NCBI GenBank assembly: GCA_019637395.1
Contig: JAHBVR010000006.1
Coordinates: 124,001-188,000 of the forward strand
Origin: Vulcanimicrobiota bacterium
Lineage (GTDB): Bacteria > Vulcanimicrobiota > Xenobia > Xenobiales > JADMJV01
Length of the DNA: 64,000 nucleotides
Direction of reading: 5' to 3'
Shown here: positions 1 through 8,363 of the stretch, piece after piece
How the letters are laid out: every line of letters begins with the position of its first letter
How positions within the stretch are numbered: position 1 is the stretch's first letter
Notes under the pieces: generated by a model
The model's input: the letters and a program-made list of their open reading frames with translations, nothing else
The model's database searches: none
What the model was told of the DNA's origin: nothing
Translations under genes and position numbers: made by a program

Positions 1-3000
1 GTCAACGACGGCGGGAGCGGCCGGGGTCGAGGCGGAGCTGGGAGCAGCTCCAACTTCTACGTTCTGGCTGGGCGCGACCACCTGCTCGGGACGAACAAAG
101 GCAGCATTCCTCTGGCCAGTCGCCTGGGGCACATTGCCGGGCCCCGTCACCGGGCGGTTAACCGACGCTGGTGCCGGCGCGGAAGACGGAGCCGGAGCTT
201 CGGCGGTGGGCGGAGTCAACTGTGGTCCCGATTGGCTGACGGCATTTACCGGATTGGCGTTGGCCCTAGGCGGAGCCGGATTGGCGGCCGTGGGGGACTG
301 ACCGGGCTGAGAAGCCACCGAAGTTGGGGGTGCGCCCGCGGTGGTGGCCGCACCGGCGCTCACGGCGGCGGTCAAGTTCCTGGGAGCCGCGGCCGGGGCG
401 TTACTGGCCGTGGGGGTGGTGGCCGCCGGCTCACGGCCGGTCGGAGGCCCGGCCACTACGGCGGCGGGATTCGAGTTACTGGTGCCGGTCGGGGTAACCG
501 TTGCCTGGGCAGCGGGACGGCCCGTAAGAGGAGCGGTCGCCGGGGGCACCGCCGGAGCCGGAGCGGTTGCTGAAGGAGCGGGCGTTTCCACCGGTGCCTC
601 CTTGGTCCCGCTCGGAGCGGGCTGAGCCGGAGCAGAGGAGACCGGAGGCTTGGGCTGAGCCGGCCGAGTGACCGCGGCCACGGGAGGCTGCTCTTCGGAC
701 CTGATGCCGAGCTGGTTGGCAGCCGGTTGAACGTCGGCTGTCGGAGACTGATTGGCGGCGGCAGGCCGATTGGCAGCCGGCGCCGGGCTGGCCGCGGGCG
801 GCTGGTTGGCAGCCTTCGGAATGACCGCGGCCGGCGCAGGCTCATTCTTAGCGGTTGGAGCTGAAGCATCCGGTTGGGCCGGAGAAGTCGGCTGGGCCGG
901 CGCGGGGGCCACGGCATTCTTAGATGCGGGAGACTTGGGCTCGGCCACGGCGACCTTAGGCTCGGCGGGAGCAGCCTGTGCCTTCGGATCGGCGGGGACC
1001 TCTTTGCCGCCGGTCGGAGACGGGGCATCGCCAGCTTTGGGAGCCTCTGCGGTAACCGTGAGTTTGGGACTGGCCTCACCGGCCTTAGCGGTTGGAGCAA
1101 GAGTGGCCTTAGGAGCCGCAACCTCCTTGGGCGCAGTCTCGGGCTTCGGCACAGTTTCTGCCCTGGAAGCCGGAGTATTGCCATCGAGGGCCGGCTTGGG
1201 CGCGGCGGCTGGGGGACCGTCTTCCGCCTTGGCGACTTCAGCGGCCCTGGACGTAGCCGCACTGGCATTGGCCTCAGCACCCTTGATGTCGCCGGTTTTG
1301 ACATCTTTGACTTCACCGGTCTTGGGGTCCTTGATATCGCCGGTTTTGGCGTCTTTGACTTCACCGGTCTTGAGGTCCTTGATGTCGCCGGTTTGAGCGT
1401 CCTTGACTTCACCGGTCTTGAGGTCCTTGACCTCGCCGGTTTTGGCGTCTTTGACTTCACCGGTCTTGGGGTCCTTGACCTCGGTATTCTTGGCTTCCCC
1501 TTCTTTGGGAGTCTCGGTCTTCTTCTTGGCTGCTTCGATGGCCACATGGTCGTCGACCAGGCTGACATCCTTGCGATCGGCTCGAGCCCGGGCAACGCTG
1601 CTATCCACAGTGCCGTTGTCGCTGATCATGCTGACGTCGTCTTTTTTCTTGGGTGCGGGAGCGGAACCACCATCGTCTCCCTCGCCCGACGAAGAGGACT
1701 GATCCTTGATCTGGCTGTTGGCGGCCTCCTTGGGCTTAGACTCTGCTTTTTCGCTCTGGTCTTTGATCTGACTCAGAGAAGGGGCATCCTTATCCTTCTT
1801 AGGATTCTGAGCCTCCTGAATACGGCGCGCCTGCTCGGCTTGAGCATTGGCCAGGTCGTTGGCCTCCTTTTCCTTCTTGGACATCTTGGAGGTTTGCTCT
1901 TCGACCTTTTCACCATCCTCATTGACCTTGGTGACGGTGGTGGTGACGTTGCCTTTTTTGTCAGTGCTGGTGGCCACCACCGTGGAGGTTTTCTCTAAGT
2001 GGGCGCCTTTCTCGTCCTGTTTGACCGACAAGCTATCGACCACGACCACGTCTTTGCCGTCTTTGTTCTTGCCGGTCTTGGGATCGGGAGTGCCGGCCAA
2101 TTCGGCGACGGTCTTCTCCTGAGCACTCTGAGGCGGAGGAGTGGGAGCAGCCTCGGTGGGGGATGCTTCTTTGCCAGCCTCCTTAGGAGCTTCCTGATTG
2201 GCCGCATTCTTCGCAACAGGAGTGCCAGCATTGCCGGCTTTTCCCGCATCGGCTGCGGAACCGGCATTACCCGCCGAGCCGGAACTCGCAACTGTTTTAG
2301 CGGTGGCGACGGTCTCCTTGGACTCTTCCTTCTTTTCCTTTTTGCCCAGACCGAGCAGCTTCTTGGCACCGCTGACAACCTTGGCCAGGCCTTTGGGAGA
2401 CTCTTTCTTCTTGGCTTCAGCGGCCTTTCTGGCTTCCTCCGCCTTACGAGCTTCTTCCGCCTTCTTTTTCTCCTCGGCCAGACGGGCTTCTTCCGCCTTT
2501 TTAGCCTTTTCCAAAAGCTTCTTACCCTCTTTAGAGTTCGGGTCGATCGGCTTGCCCAGAGGGGCGTTCTGGAACTTCATCATCTGGTCAAAGGTGGAAC
2601 TGTAGAGCGAGCGGGAAGCGGCCGAGACATTGGGCGAGGAAAGCGCGTTGGGCAGATTCCACAGGGCGGCGGCGGCGTCCGGCACAGAGGAAGGAATGGC
2701 CAGCGGCAGCAGGTTGGCAGCGGCATCGGGAGAGGGGGCCGGCATGAGCGGCGGTTCCACGGCGGAACTACTGGGAAGCGGCATCAGCGGGCGCGGAGCT
2801 GGCGACATAAACGAGAACCAGCTATCGGCCAGACGGCGCTCGGTTTGCAAGTCACGGTTGGCGTTCCCGGCCAATTGCTGGAACTGGACCGCCCCGGGAA
2901 CGGCTGCGAAAACAACGGGGGGAGTCGACAAAATCAGCGGCGGCGGGGCCGGCTGAGTGGGCACGGTGATACTGATCGTCACCTTGCCGGGATTGGTCAC

Positions 3001-3012
3001 TTCTCCTGACAT
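1..3012 (-). CDS. Giant low-complexity repeat protein, C-terminal end beyond window
   Basis: An open frame of 1004 codons runs from an ATG at 3012 to the window edge without a stop, so the protein is partial. GGAGGAG lies 5 bases before the ATG. There is no signal peptide. Residues 1-170 are Pro/Ala/Ser-rich. Residues about 170-220 form a charged Lys/Glu/Ala stretch with repeated AEEARKAEEARK, likely a long helix or coiled coil. A mixed region containing VVVVDSLSV and KGNVTTTVTKV follows. Next come eight tandem copies of an 8-residue unit, then several hundred residues rich in Pro, Ala, Thr, Ser and Gln, including Asn-Gln-Pro-Ala motifs. No enzymatic domain is recognisable. Such composition suggests an intrinsically disordered, extended scaffold, linker or ruler-like protein, but this is inference only. 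Large plus-strand open frames over it are codon-bias shadows. Confidence 0.8.
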   Translation of the reverse strand, partial: MSGEVTNPGKVTISITVPTQPAPPPLILSTPPVVFAAVPGAVQFQQLAGNANRDLQTERRLADSWFSFMSPAPRPLMPLPSSSAVEPPLMPAPSPDAAANLLPLAIPSSVPDAAAALWNLPNALSSPNVSAASRSLYSSTFDQMMKFQNAPLGKPIDPNSKEGKKLLEKAKKAEEARLAEEKKKAEEARKAEEARKAAEAKKKESPKGLAKVVSGAKKLLGLGKKEKKEESKETVATAKTVASSGSAGNAGSAADAGKAGNAGTPVAKNAANQEAPKEAGKEASPTEAAPTPPPQSAQEKTVAELAGTPDPKTGKNKDGKDVVVVDSLSVKQDEKGAHLEKTSTVVATSTDKKGNVTTTVTKVNEDGEKVEEQTSKMSKKEKEANDLANAQAEQARRIQEAQNPKKDKDAPSLSQIKDQSEKAESKPKEAANSQIKDQSSSSGEGDDGGSAPAPKKKDDVSMISDNGTVDSSVARARADRKDVSLVDDHVAIEAAKKKTETPKEGEAKNTEVKDPKTGEVKDAKTGEVKDLKTGEVKDAQTGDIKDLKTGEVKDAKTGDIKDPKTGEVKDVKTGDIKGAEANASAATSRAAEVAKAEDGPPAAAPKPALDGNTPASRAETVPKPETAPKEVAAPKATLAPTAKAGEASPKLTVTAEAPKAGDAPSPTGGKEVPADPKAQAAPAEPKVAVAEPKSPASKNAVAPAPAQPTSPAQPDASAPTAKNEPAPAAVIPKAANQPPAASPAPAANRPAAANQSPTADVQPAANQLGIRSEEQPPVAAVTRPAQPKPPVSSAPAQPAPSGTKEAPVETPAPSATAPAPAVPPATAPLTGRPAAQATVTPTGTSNSNPAAVVAGPPTGREPAATTPTASNAPAAAPRNLTAAVSAGAATTAGAPPTSVASQPGQSPTAANPAPPRANANPVNAVSQSGPQLTPPTAEAPAPSSAPAPASVNRPVTGPGNVPQATGQRNAAFVRPEQVVAPSQNVEVGAAPSSASTPAAPAVVD
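1291..1482 (-). repeat. Eight tandem 24-base coding repeats, [ED][VI]KDxKTG
   Basis: On the minus strand, in the frame of the giant low-complexity protein, eight consecutive 24-base units encode EVKDPKTG, EVKDAKTG, EVKDLKTG, EVKDAQTG, DIKDLKTG, EVKDAKTG, DIKDPKTG and EVKDVKTG. The array ends in DIKG. Period and reading frame are perfect, while position 5 of the unit (P, A, L or V) and the first dipeptide vary. The units alternate Lys with Asp or Glu and resemble unstructured or beta-repeat linkers. They are contiguous and without spacers, so they are not a CRISPR array. Confidence 0.9.
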
Positions 3013-3200
3013 TACGACTCCTCCAACGGTTGCCCGGCGTCCCAAATAGGCTTTCGCCTTTTGCGCTCTTCCTGGCGAATGACCATGCACGCATAGTCTG
3101 TTTTAGGATAGCAACCCCAACTCGGGATAAACAATCCGTTAGTGCTAATTCTTGTTAAAGAATGAGGGCCGAGAAACGAGATATCTTCGGGAAAACGCAG

Positions 3201-3230
3201 ACGCCGACTCGGCCCGAAGGCGGTCGGCGT
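3201..3230 (-). terminator. Probable terminator of the 186-aa gene
   Basis: A perfect 8-bp inverted repeat (ACGCCGAC at 3201-3208, GTCGGCGT at 3223-3230) with a further inner GCC/GGC pairing lies 30 bases past the stop of the minus-strand gene ending at 3261. Read on the minus strand, the hairpin is followed by CTGCGTTTTCCC, a short U tract. The rest of the 3013-3260 spacer should hold the promoter of the giant protein gene; I see no convincing -35/-10 pair. Confidence 0.5.
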
Positions 3231-3260
3231 ACGTTTAGTAAGTTGATACTATACTGAAGT

Positions 3261-3821
3261 TCAGGCGAGCTGAAGTTGAGCTACGGGCTGATCGACCTGA
3301 GTGGCCTGCACGTGGGCCGGAGCCACCTTCACGTAGCGGAGAGAATCGAGGTCGACAAAGTGGTTGCCCTCCTGGTCTTCGAACTGAAAGGCGGGACGGG
3401 CTTCGCTGGCGGCACCGAGCTGGACCACGCAAACACGGGCCATCAGCGGGGGACCACCGTGGATGCTGCTGAAGACGAGCAGCGGGTAGCCGGGCTGCTC
3501 TTGAAAAATGATGCGGCCGGTGGGCAGTGAAACGAGGAAATTCCCGTTGGGGCGTTCCTCTTGAACAATGCCGCTGCGCGGGTTGAGGATGCGCACATTA
3601 CCGGTGTCATAGCGGCGAAGCTTATTGCCATTGGGCAGCTCCTGCTCGTCATAGCGACTGAAACTGTCTTGAATATTGGCGAAGGGATTGACGGAGGCGG
3701 TGGCGCTGGCCGGCGAGCCCTGTCCACCCGTCATGAGGTTGGCCTGCTCGATGGCGGCCAACAAGGCGGCGAAGCCACGGATCAAATCTTTGCTGTTCCC
3801 TAGCAAGTTTAAAGCGTCCAT
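3261..3821 (-). CDS. Hypothetical protein, 186 aa
   Basis: I do not recognise this family. The start chosen is ATG 3821 (protein begins MDALNLLGNSKD), with AGGAGG 13 bases upstream, a rather long spacing. An ATG at 3857 would add 12 residues but lacks a ribosome-binding site. The first 40 residues are probably helical and moderately hydrophobic (GFAALLAAIEQAN). The middle contains short beta-type segments (RRYDTGNVRILNPRSGIV and FLVSLPTGRIIFQE), suggesting a small beta-rich domain. There is no signal peptide. It lies between the giant low-complexity gene and the DUF4127 gene on the same strand, separated from the latter by about 100 bases. Its function is unknown. Confidence 0.65.
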   Translation of the reverse strand: MDALNLLGNSKDLIRGFAALLAAIEQANLMTGGQGSPASATASVNPFANIQDSFSRYDEQELPNGNKLRRYDTGNVRILNPRSGIVQEERPNGNFLVSLPTGRIIFQEQPGYPLLVFSSIHGGPPLMARVCVVQLGAASEARPAFQFEDQEGNHFVDLDSLRYVKVAPAHVQATQVDQPVAQLQLA

Positions 3822-3921
3822 GTTTTCCGGCTCGCCTCCTCTCTCTGACTCCATCATCTTAGGCGGAGGCAGACAAGAGCCGGCTAAATGACCGGTCGGG
3901 CCTGTTAACGTTTTGTGAAGG

Positions 3922-5649
3922 TCAGGTTACATTCTTGAGCTGCACGTCCAGGCGTACCTCGACCTCAAACAGGCGCGGCCAGGGCAAAACGACCTGCAGA
4001 TCCATCGGTCCCAGGCGCGCCGGGCCACGCTTGCCCGGCAACTGGATGAGCCGATTCTCGAAGCGATTCCGGTACAGGCGCTGGGCCCAATCGATCAGAT
4101 CCACGCGGACCTGACGGCCCAGAGTCAAGTAGGGGCTGGTCAGCGGATCGGGGTTAGGGGAAAGACCTCTGGCGCGAGGGTAATACTCGCCCCTGACCAT
4201 AGTCTGATAGCCGTAGTCATCCACCAGGCGGGCCAACAAGAAGGCCAGGTGCAAGCGGGCGCTCTCTTTAGCTCTGGCAATCGGCCAACGGCGAGCCTGC
4301 CGGTCGGCCAGACGGCGCACCACCACATGCGCCACCACCGTACCCAGGGCGTTGGCGGGGGTATTCCAGGCGGCGAAGCCCTCCAATTCGGTTAAAGGAA
4401 CGCGGTCCAGGACCGCCTCGGCCAGATACGGGTCCATTCGGTTAATCAAGGCCAGATCAGCCACGGCGGTGAGGCGGCCCCGCACCACGGACTCGCGGAT
4501 GCGCTCGGCGAAATCGTAGGACTTGGGCTGCTGCTCGGGACCTGGTATGGTAAAGGGCTCGGCGCTGGGCACCTGAATCAACAGCCGGACCTCGCCTCGC
4601 TCAGGCACGGGTCGGGCGCCACAGAGAGCCAGATGGTCCTCCACCATCGACTGCAGAGGGTGGCTTTCCAACGGTGGAATCCTCCGTTCGCTGCCGGCCT
4701 CCGAATACTCGAGCTCGATAGTGGGATGGCAGTCGTGAAGCTCCGCCAGTTGTCCAGCCAGCATGTCCATGGTCAGCTCGTCGGCCCCCGAACCCAGCCA
4801 GACTTTGCTTTCCAGCTTATGCTGGTGAACCTGGGCGCGCACTTCTCGCTGCTCCGCAAAATGCAGTCCCTGGCTGGAGGAATCGTCCTGTCCGATGACC
4901 AGGCGGTCGATCACACCCTGACGGGTGAGTTCCTCCAGCCGCAGCAGGACCTTCAGGTTGCGCTGGCGGACCTGCAGATATTCGCTGACCCAGCGGGCCG
5001 GGACTCCCGCCGGAGGAGGGCTGGAACGATCGGCTTTGGCGGCCCAGGTGGCCAGCGCCGTCTCGAAAGGCGCCTGCCCCTCCGAGGTGCGCAGATAGAG
5101 GCGTGGGATGGTGCTCAAAACTTCCAGATGAAAGCCGCGCTGCTGGAGTTCCGCCAGCACTCCCAGGCGTTCCAGCGCTTCGGTTTCGGTCACGGCCGCG
5201 TTGCGTGAGGCCACCAGGCCCCCGTAACAAAGCATATCGGAGGAGATAATCAGGTGGTCTCCTCGCCGGGCCTGCTCCCGCAACCACCCGGCAAAGCGGT
5301 CGCACTGTCCGGGATTCAACCAGGAACCCAACCAGTGGCCGGGCGGCGTGACGATCTCCGCCTGAGCGATGCCCGCCAACTGTCTGACGAAGAGCACGTT
5401 GCACGGCCGATTATCCAGCGGCAGCAGCAAAAATCGCTCCCGGGCCAGACCGCGCGGCGGCTGGCCCTCTCCAGGATGTGCTAACAATTGGCGGGTGTGG
5501 AGCCCGCTTGCTGGCGACCGAGTGTCAAACCGCGTGTTCGGGGCGCAACCTCGAACGCCCGTTTTTGCACCACTAACACCTGGGCAGGGCCAATTTTTGG
5601 CCAGAACCGGCAGAGGGACCAGCAGACACAGCAACAGCAGCTTTTTCAT
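3922..5649 (-). CDS. Exported DUF4127 family protein
   Basis: This 575-residue protein begins with a clear signal peptide (MKKLLLLCLLVPLPVLA). About 55 residues of unassigned sequence follow, and then the characteristic DUF4127 opening LLLPLDNRPCN, followed by a segment containing IISSDMLCYGGLVASRN. The rest (DRLVIGQDDSSSQGLH, SGADELTMDMLA, LINRMDPYLAEAVLD) agrees with the family over its whole length. DUF4127 proteins are typically about 500 residues and have no established biochemical function. AAGG lies 8 bases before the ATG. The gene sits 17 bases downstream of a PilZ gene and 47 bases from a second one, suggesting one transcript. The linker between signal peptide and domain (SGAKTGVRGCAPNTRF) is unusual and worth checking. 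Confidence 0.85.
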   Translation of the reverse strand: MKKLLLLCLLVPLPVLAKNWPCPGVSGAKTGVRGCAPNTRFDTRSPASGLHTRQLLAHPGEGQPPRGLARERFLLLPLDNRPCNVLFVRQLAGIAQAEIVTPPGHWLGSWLNPGQCDRFAGWLREQARRGDHLIISSDMLCYGGLVASRNAAVTETEALERLGVLAELQQRGFHLEVLSTIPRLYLRTSEGQAPFETALATWAAKADRSSPPPAGVPARWVSEYLQVRQRNLKVLLRLEELTRQGVIDRLVIGQDDSSSQGLHFAEQREVRAQVHQHKLESKVWLGSGADELTMDMLAGQLAELHDCHPTIELEYSEAGSERRIPPLESHPLQSMVEDHLALCGARPVPERGEVRLLIQVPSAEPFTIPGPEQQPKSYDFAERIRESVVRGRLTAVADLALINRMDPYLAEAVLDRVPLTELEGFAAWNTPANALGTVVAHVVVRRLADRQARRWPIARAKESARLHLAFLLARLVDDYGYQTMVRGEYYPRARGLSPNPDPLTSPYLTLGRQVRVDLIDWAQRLYRNRFENRLIQLPGKRGPARLGPMDLQVVLPWPRLFEVEVRLDVQLKNVT

Positions 5650-5666
5650 CGGCCAGCCTTGCCCAG

Positions 5667-6107
5667 TTAGCCGTGTTTGCCAAACTTCCAGGGAGAAGAA
5701 AGGTCGAGAACCTTGCCTTCCTCCCGATGAGCTTCTTTCCGTATAAAATCTTCCAGCCGCTGGGCGTCTGCATCCGACATGTCGAGAAATTGAAAGCCGA
5801 TTTCGAACATGCCGGAGACGGCCAGTTCCTTTTGCCAGGCAACCCTGGCCTGGAAAACCAACGGCTGATCTTTAGCACTCAAGAACAAAGACAGCTCTTG
5901 CTGGTCCAGTTCGGGCAGTCGCGTCTGATGAGTAGCCTTGAGGCCGCTGCGACTGATATTGATGACGAAGATACGGGCGCGAACGCTCTCTTCGCCGCTC
6001 CCAAGTACGGCCCCCAGCACCTTATTGAGTCGATATTCACAGCGGCGCTCGGCTGGTGCGACCTCCGCAACCGGCTCGACAGCATTCCCCTCTACGCTCT
6101 CGGACAT
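5667..6107 (-). CDS. PilZ domain protein, 146 aa
   Basis: This is a small cytoplasmic protein with a single PilZ domain, the c-di-GMP-binding fold. Both ligand motifs are visible: an RxxxR motif (RCEYR, about residues 22-26) and an NxSxxG motif (NISRSG, about residues 49-54), so nucleotide binding is plausible. The C-terminal segment (FEIGFQFLDMSDADAQRLEDFI) matches the usual end of PilZ domains. It lies 33 bases downstream of a tandem PilZ protein and 17 bases upstream of the DUF4127 gene. With the type IV pilus genes about 15 kb away, a motility or envelope role is possible but not shown. Confidence 0.88.
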   Translation of the reverse strand: MSESVEGNAVEPVAEVAPAERRCEYRLNKVLGAVLGSGEESVRARIFVINISRSGLKATHQTRLPELDQQELSLFLSAKDQPLVFQARVAWQKELAVSGMFEIGFQFLDMSDADAQRLEDFIRKEAHREEGKVLDLSSPWKFGKHG

Positions 6108-6140
6108 GAGGGAGACTTCCCGGTCGCCTGAAGGATGCCT

Positions 6141-6893
6141 CTAGGTAGGGGAACTCTGATTGATCATGTTGATGACGTAGTTGCCCAGCAGCTTGACCTG
6201 AGACGAGTCGATGGATCCGAACTGCAGACTGGTCAAGGCCAGGCCGCTCTCGGGATCGCTGCGCTGTTCAATGACGGTGGCGGGCAGGCGTAAAGTCGGC
6301 AAAATGCGCCACAACGACATCTCAACCGTGACCACCTGGCCTTTCTCCAGACCCTGGGGCGACTCGAGCAGGCACCCACCGATACCGATATTCACCAACC
6401 GGGCTTCCGAGACCACCACCTCCGATTCCTGGAAGATGCGCGAAGGTATGGAAGCATCCACCCGGATAAATTTCCGACGCTGATAGGTGCGGGTGTCGTC
6501 AAAGCCGATTTCGGTCAACAAGAAGCGCACCCAGGAGCGCCGCATGTTCTCGCGGCTATCCACGTAGCGGGCTCCGGCCACCAGATCGCGGCCGGATTTC
6601 TGGACCCAGGCCACCTGCACACGCACCGGACCGGCTTCAGCGCCCTCCACCGTGGAAGCGTAACGCAATTCGACTTCCTGACCCTGGACCAGCGGAGCTT
6701 CCATCGATTTCAGGCGCAGCCCGTCGACTCCCAACTCGGTAACGATGGCCTTGTGATCCTGGTCGCCCATATGAGCCCGCACCTGGGCATAGCTTTTGAC
6801 GCGCAGACCACGCCGCTTCTCGACCAGCGTGTTGCTGATCTCCTGGGCATCCATGGACTCGATGGATTGAATTACATTCCTGAGCATTCTCAA
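6141..6893 (-). CDS. Tandem PilZ domain protein, 250 aa
   Basis: There are two PilZ-like domains. The first (residues about 28-115) starts with an RxxxR motif (RRGLR), but the second motif is degenerate (ELGVDG in place of D/NxSxxG). The second domain (about 138-240) has RKFIR followed by NIGIGG, where Gly replaces the usual Ser. The N-terminal half therefore resembles the YcgR/PilZN arrangement of a divergent domain before a PilZ domain. The protein has no signal or membrane segment. It is the first gene of a probable minus-strand operon with the single PilZ protein and DUF4127. It is transcribed divergently from the class III aminotransferase at 7008, with 114 bases between them that should hold both promoters. 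Confidence 0.82.
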   Translation of the reverse strand: MRMLRNVIQSIESMDAQEISNTLVEKRRGLRVKSYAQVRAHMGDQDHKAIVTELGVDGLRLKSMEAPLVQGQEVELRYASTVEGAEAGPVRVQVAWVQKSGRDLVAGARYVDSRENMRRSWVRFLLTEIGFDDTRTYQRRKFIRVDASIPSRIFQESEVVVSEARLVNIGIGGCLLESPQGLEKGQVVTVEMSLWRILPTLRLPATVIEQRSDPESGLALTSLQFGSIDSSQVKLLGNYVINMINQSSPT

Positions 6894-7007
6894 GAGTTAA
6901 CCAAAGTACGCCCGCGGCCCTCTCGAACGAATCGGCAAACAAGCTGAAGGCGTTCTCTGGAGGCCCTCCGAATAACTTCGGGTTTTTAAACAAGTTGGAG
7001 GTTTTTT

Positions 7008-8363
7008 GTGGCAAGCAACGTTCAGGACTCCGTAACCAATCAATCCGTCATCGACAAGAACAAGGAATTCAGCCTGTTCTCCTGGTCGGCCCAGGCTTCG
7101 GTCAACCCGATCCCGGTGGCCACCGCCAAAGGCATCCACTTCTGGGATATGGAGGAGAAGCGTTACATGGACTTCTCTTCCCAGTTGATGAACGTCAACG
7201 TGGGCCACGGACACCCCAAAATTATCGAAGCCATTGCCAGGCAAGCCGAGGAATTGCAGTTCGTTTATCCCGGCATGGCCAGCAAAGTCCGTGGCGAGGC
7301 CGCCGAGATGCTCGCCTCCGTCACCCCGGCCGGCCTGAAGAAAAGCTTTTTTAGCCTGGGCGGCGCGGAGGCCGTCGAGAATGCCATGAAAATGGCCCGC
7401 CTCTATACTGGCCGCCAGAAGATCATCACCCGCTATCGCAGCTTCCACGGCGCCGGTTTCGGATCCATGACGGCCGGCGGCGACCCGCGCCGACTGGCCA
7501 ACGAGCCGGGAGTTCCCTGGATTGTGCGCATTCAGGACCCCTACTCCTACCGCAGCCCCATTTATCGCCACTGCACGCCGGAACAGGGCGACATGATCCT
7601 GGTCGACTTGCTCGAGGAAACCATCGAGATGGAAGGCCCGAACAACGTAGCCGCCATTCTGCTGGAGGGCTACAACGGTTCCTCCGGCCTGATCGCCCCG
7701 AGTACCCCTAAGTACTGGCACCGGGTGCGGGAAATCTGCGACCGCTACGGCATCGTACTCATCGTGGACGAAGTGATGAGCGGTTTCGGCCGCACAGGCA
7801 AATGGTTCGGCATCGACAACTACGGCATCTCGCCCGATATCATGGCCATGGCCAAAGGTCTCACCTGCGGCTACGTGCCCATGGGCGCCACCATCGTCAA
7901 CGAGAAGATCGGCAAGCACTTCGACACCAACCAGTTGTGGTGCGGACTCACCTACAGCAGCTACCCGGTCGGTTGCGCGGCCGCGCTGGCCTGCATGAAG
8001 GTTTACCAGGAGGAGAATCTCATCGAGAATGCCGCCAAGATGGGCAAAGTGCTCGAAGCCGGCCTGCGCAAACTGCAAGAAAAGCACGTATGCATCGGCG
8101 ATGTGCGCGGCATCGGCCTCTTCTGGTTGGTGGAACTGGTCAAGAATCGCCAGACCAAGGAGCCCATGAACGGCTTCAACAAGCCGGTCAGCGAACCCAT
8201 GGGCAAGGTGGCGGCGCGCCTCAAAGAACTGGGCATGAGCACCTTCGTGCGCTGGGACTGGGTCTTCGCCGTGCCTCCGCTGTGCATCACCGAGGAGCAA
8301 CTGAACGAAGGCCTGGCCATCATCGACGATGCGCTAAGTCTGGCGGATCCTTACTGCAGCTAA
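7008..8363 (+). CDS. Class III PLP-dependent aminotransferase (taurine/omega-amino acid type)
   Basis: This is a 451-residue fold type I aminotransferase. Visible hallmarks are the glycine/glutamate cofactor-phosphate region (SLGGAEAVENAMKMAR), the aromatic-His motif (YRSFHGAGFGS), the PLP-nitrogen Asp (LIVDEVMSGFGRTGKW) and the Schiff-base Lys in AMAKGLTCGYVPMG. These match the taurine-pyruvate or beta-alanine-pyruvate group. The start is GTG 7008 with GGAG 7 bases upstream. A close paralogue is encoded at 60992-62275 in the catabolic operon, sharing the block SGFGRTGKWF. This copy stands alone, head-to-head with the PilZ operon and tail-to-tail with trpD, sharing 4 bases with the trpD stop. 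The substrate cannot be read from sequence. Confidence 0.88.
   Translation: MASNVQDSVTNQSVIDKNKEFSLFSWSAQASVNPIPVATAKGIHFWDMEEKRYMDFSSQLMNVNVGHGHPKIIEAIARQAEELQFVYPGMASKVRGEAAEMLASVTPAGLKKSFFSLGGAEAVENAMKMARLYTGRQKIITRYRSFHGAGFGSMTAGGDPRRLANEPGVPWIVRIQDPYSYRSPIYRHCTPEQGDMILVDLLEETIEMEGPNNVAAILLEGYNGSSGLIAPSTPKYWHRVREICDRYGIVLIVDEVMSGFGRTGKWFGIDNYGISPDIMAMAKGLTCGYVPMGATIVNEKIGKHFDTNQLWCGLTYSSYPVGCAAALACMKVYQEENLIENAAKMGKVLEAGLRKLQEKHVCIGDVRGIGLFWLVELVKNRQTKEPMNGFNKPVSEPMGKVAARLKELGMSTFVRWDWVFAVPPLCITEEQLNEGLAIIDDALSLADPYCS

Noticed and set aside
1291..1482. Short regular repeats as a possible CRISPR array
   Set aside because: Repeats are 24 bases, contiguous, without spacers, and in frame within a coding sequence.
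874..3009. Long plus-strand open frames (374 and 336 codons) at 874-1998 and 1999-3009
   Set aside because: They are antisense to the continuous minus-strand frame of the giant repeat protein, have no ribosome site and show low-complexity mirror composition (Gly/Leu-rich).
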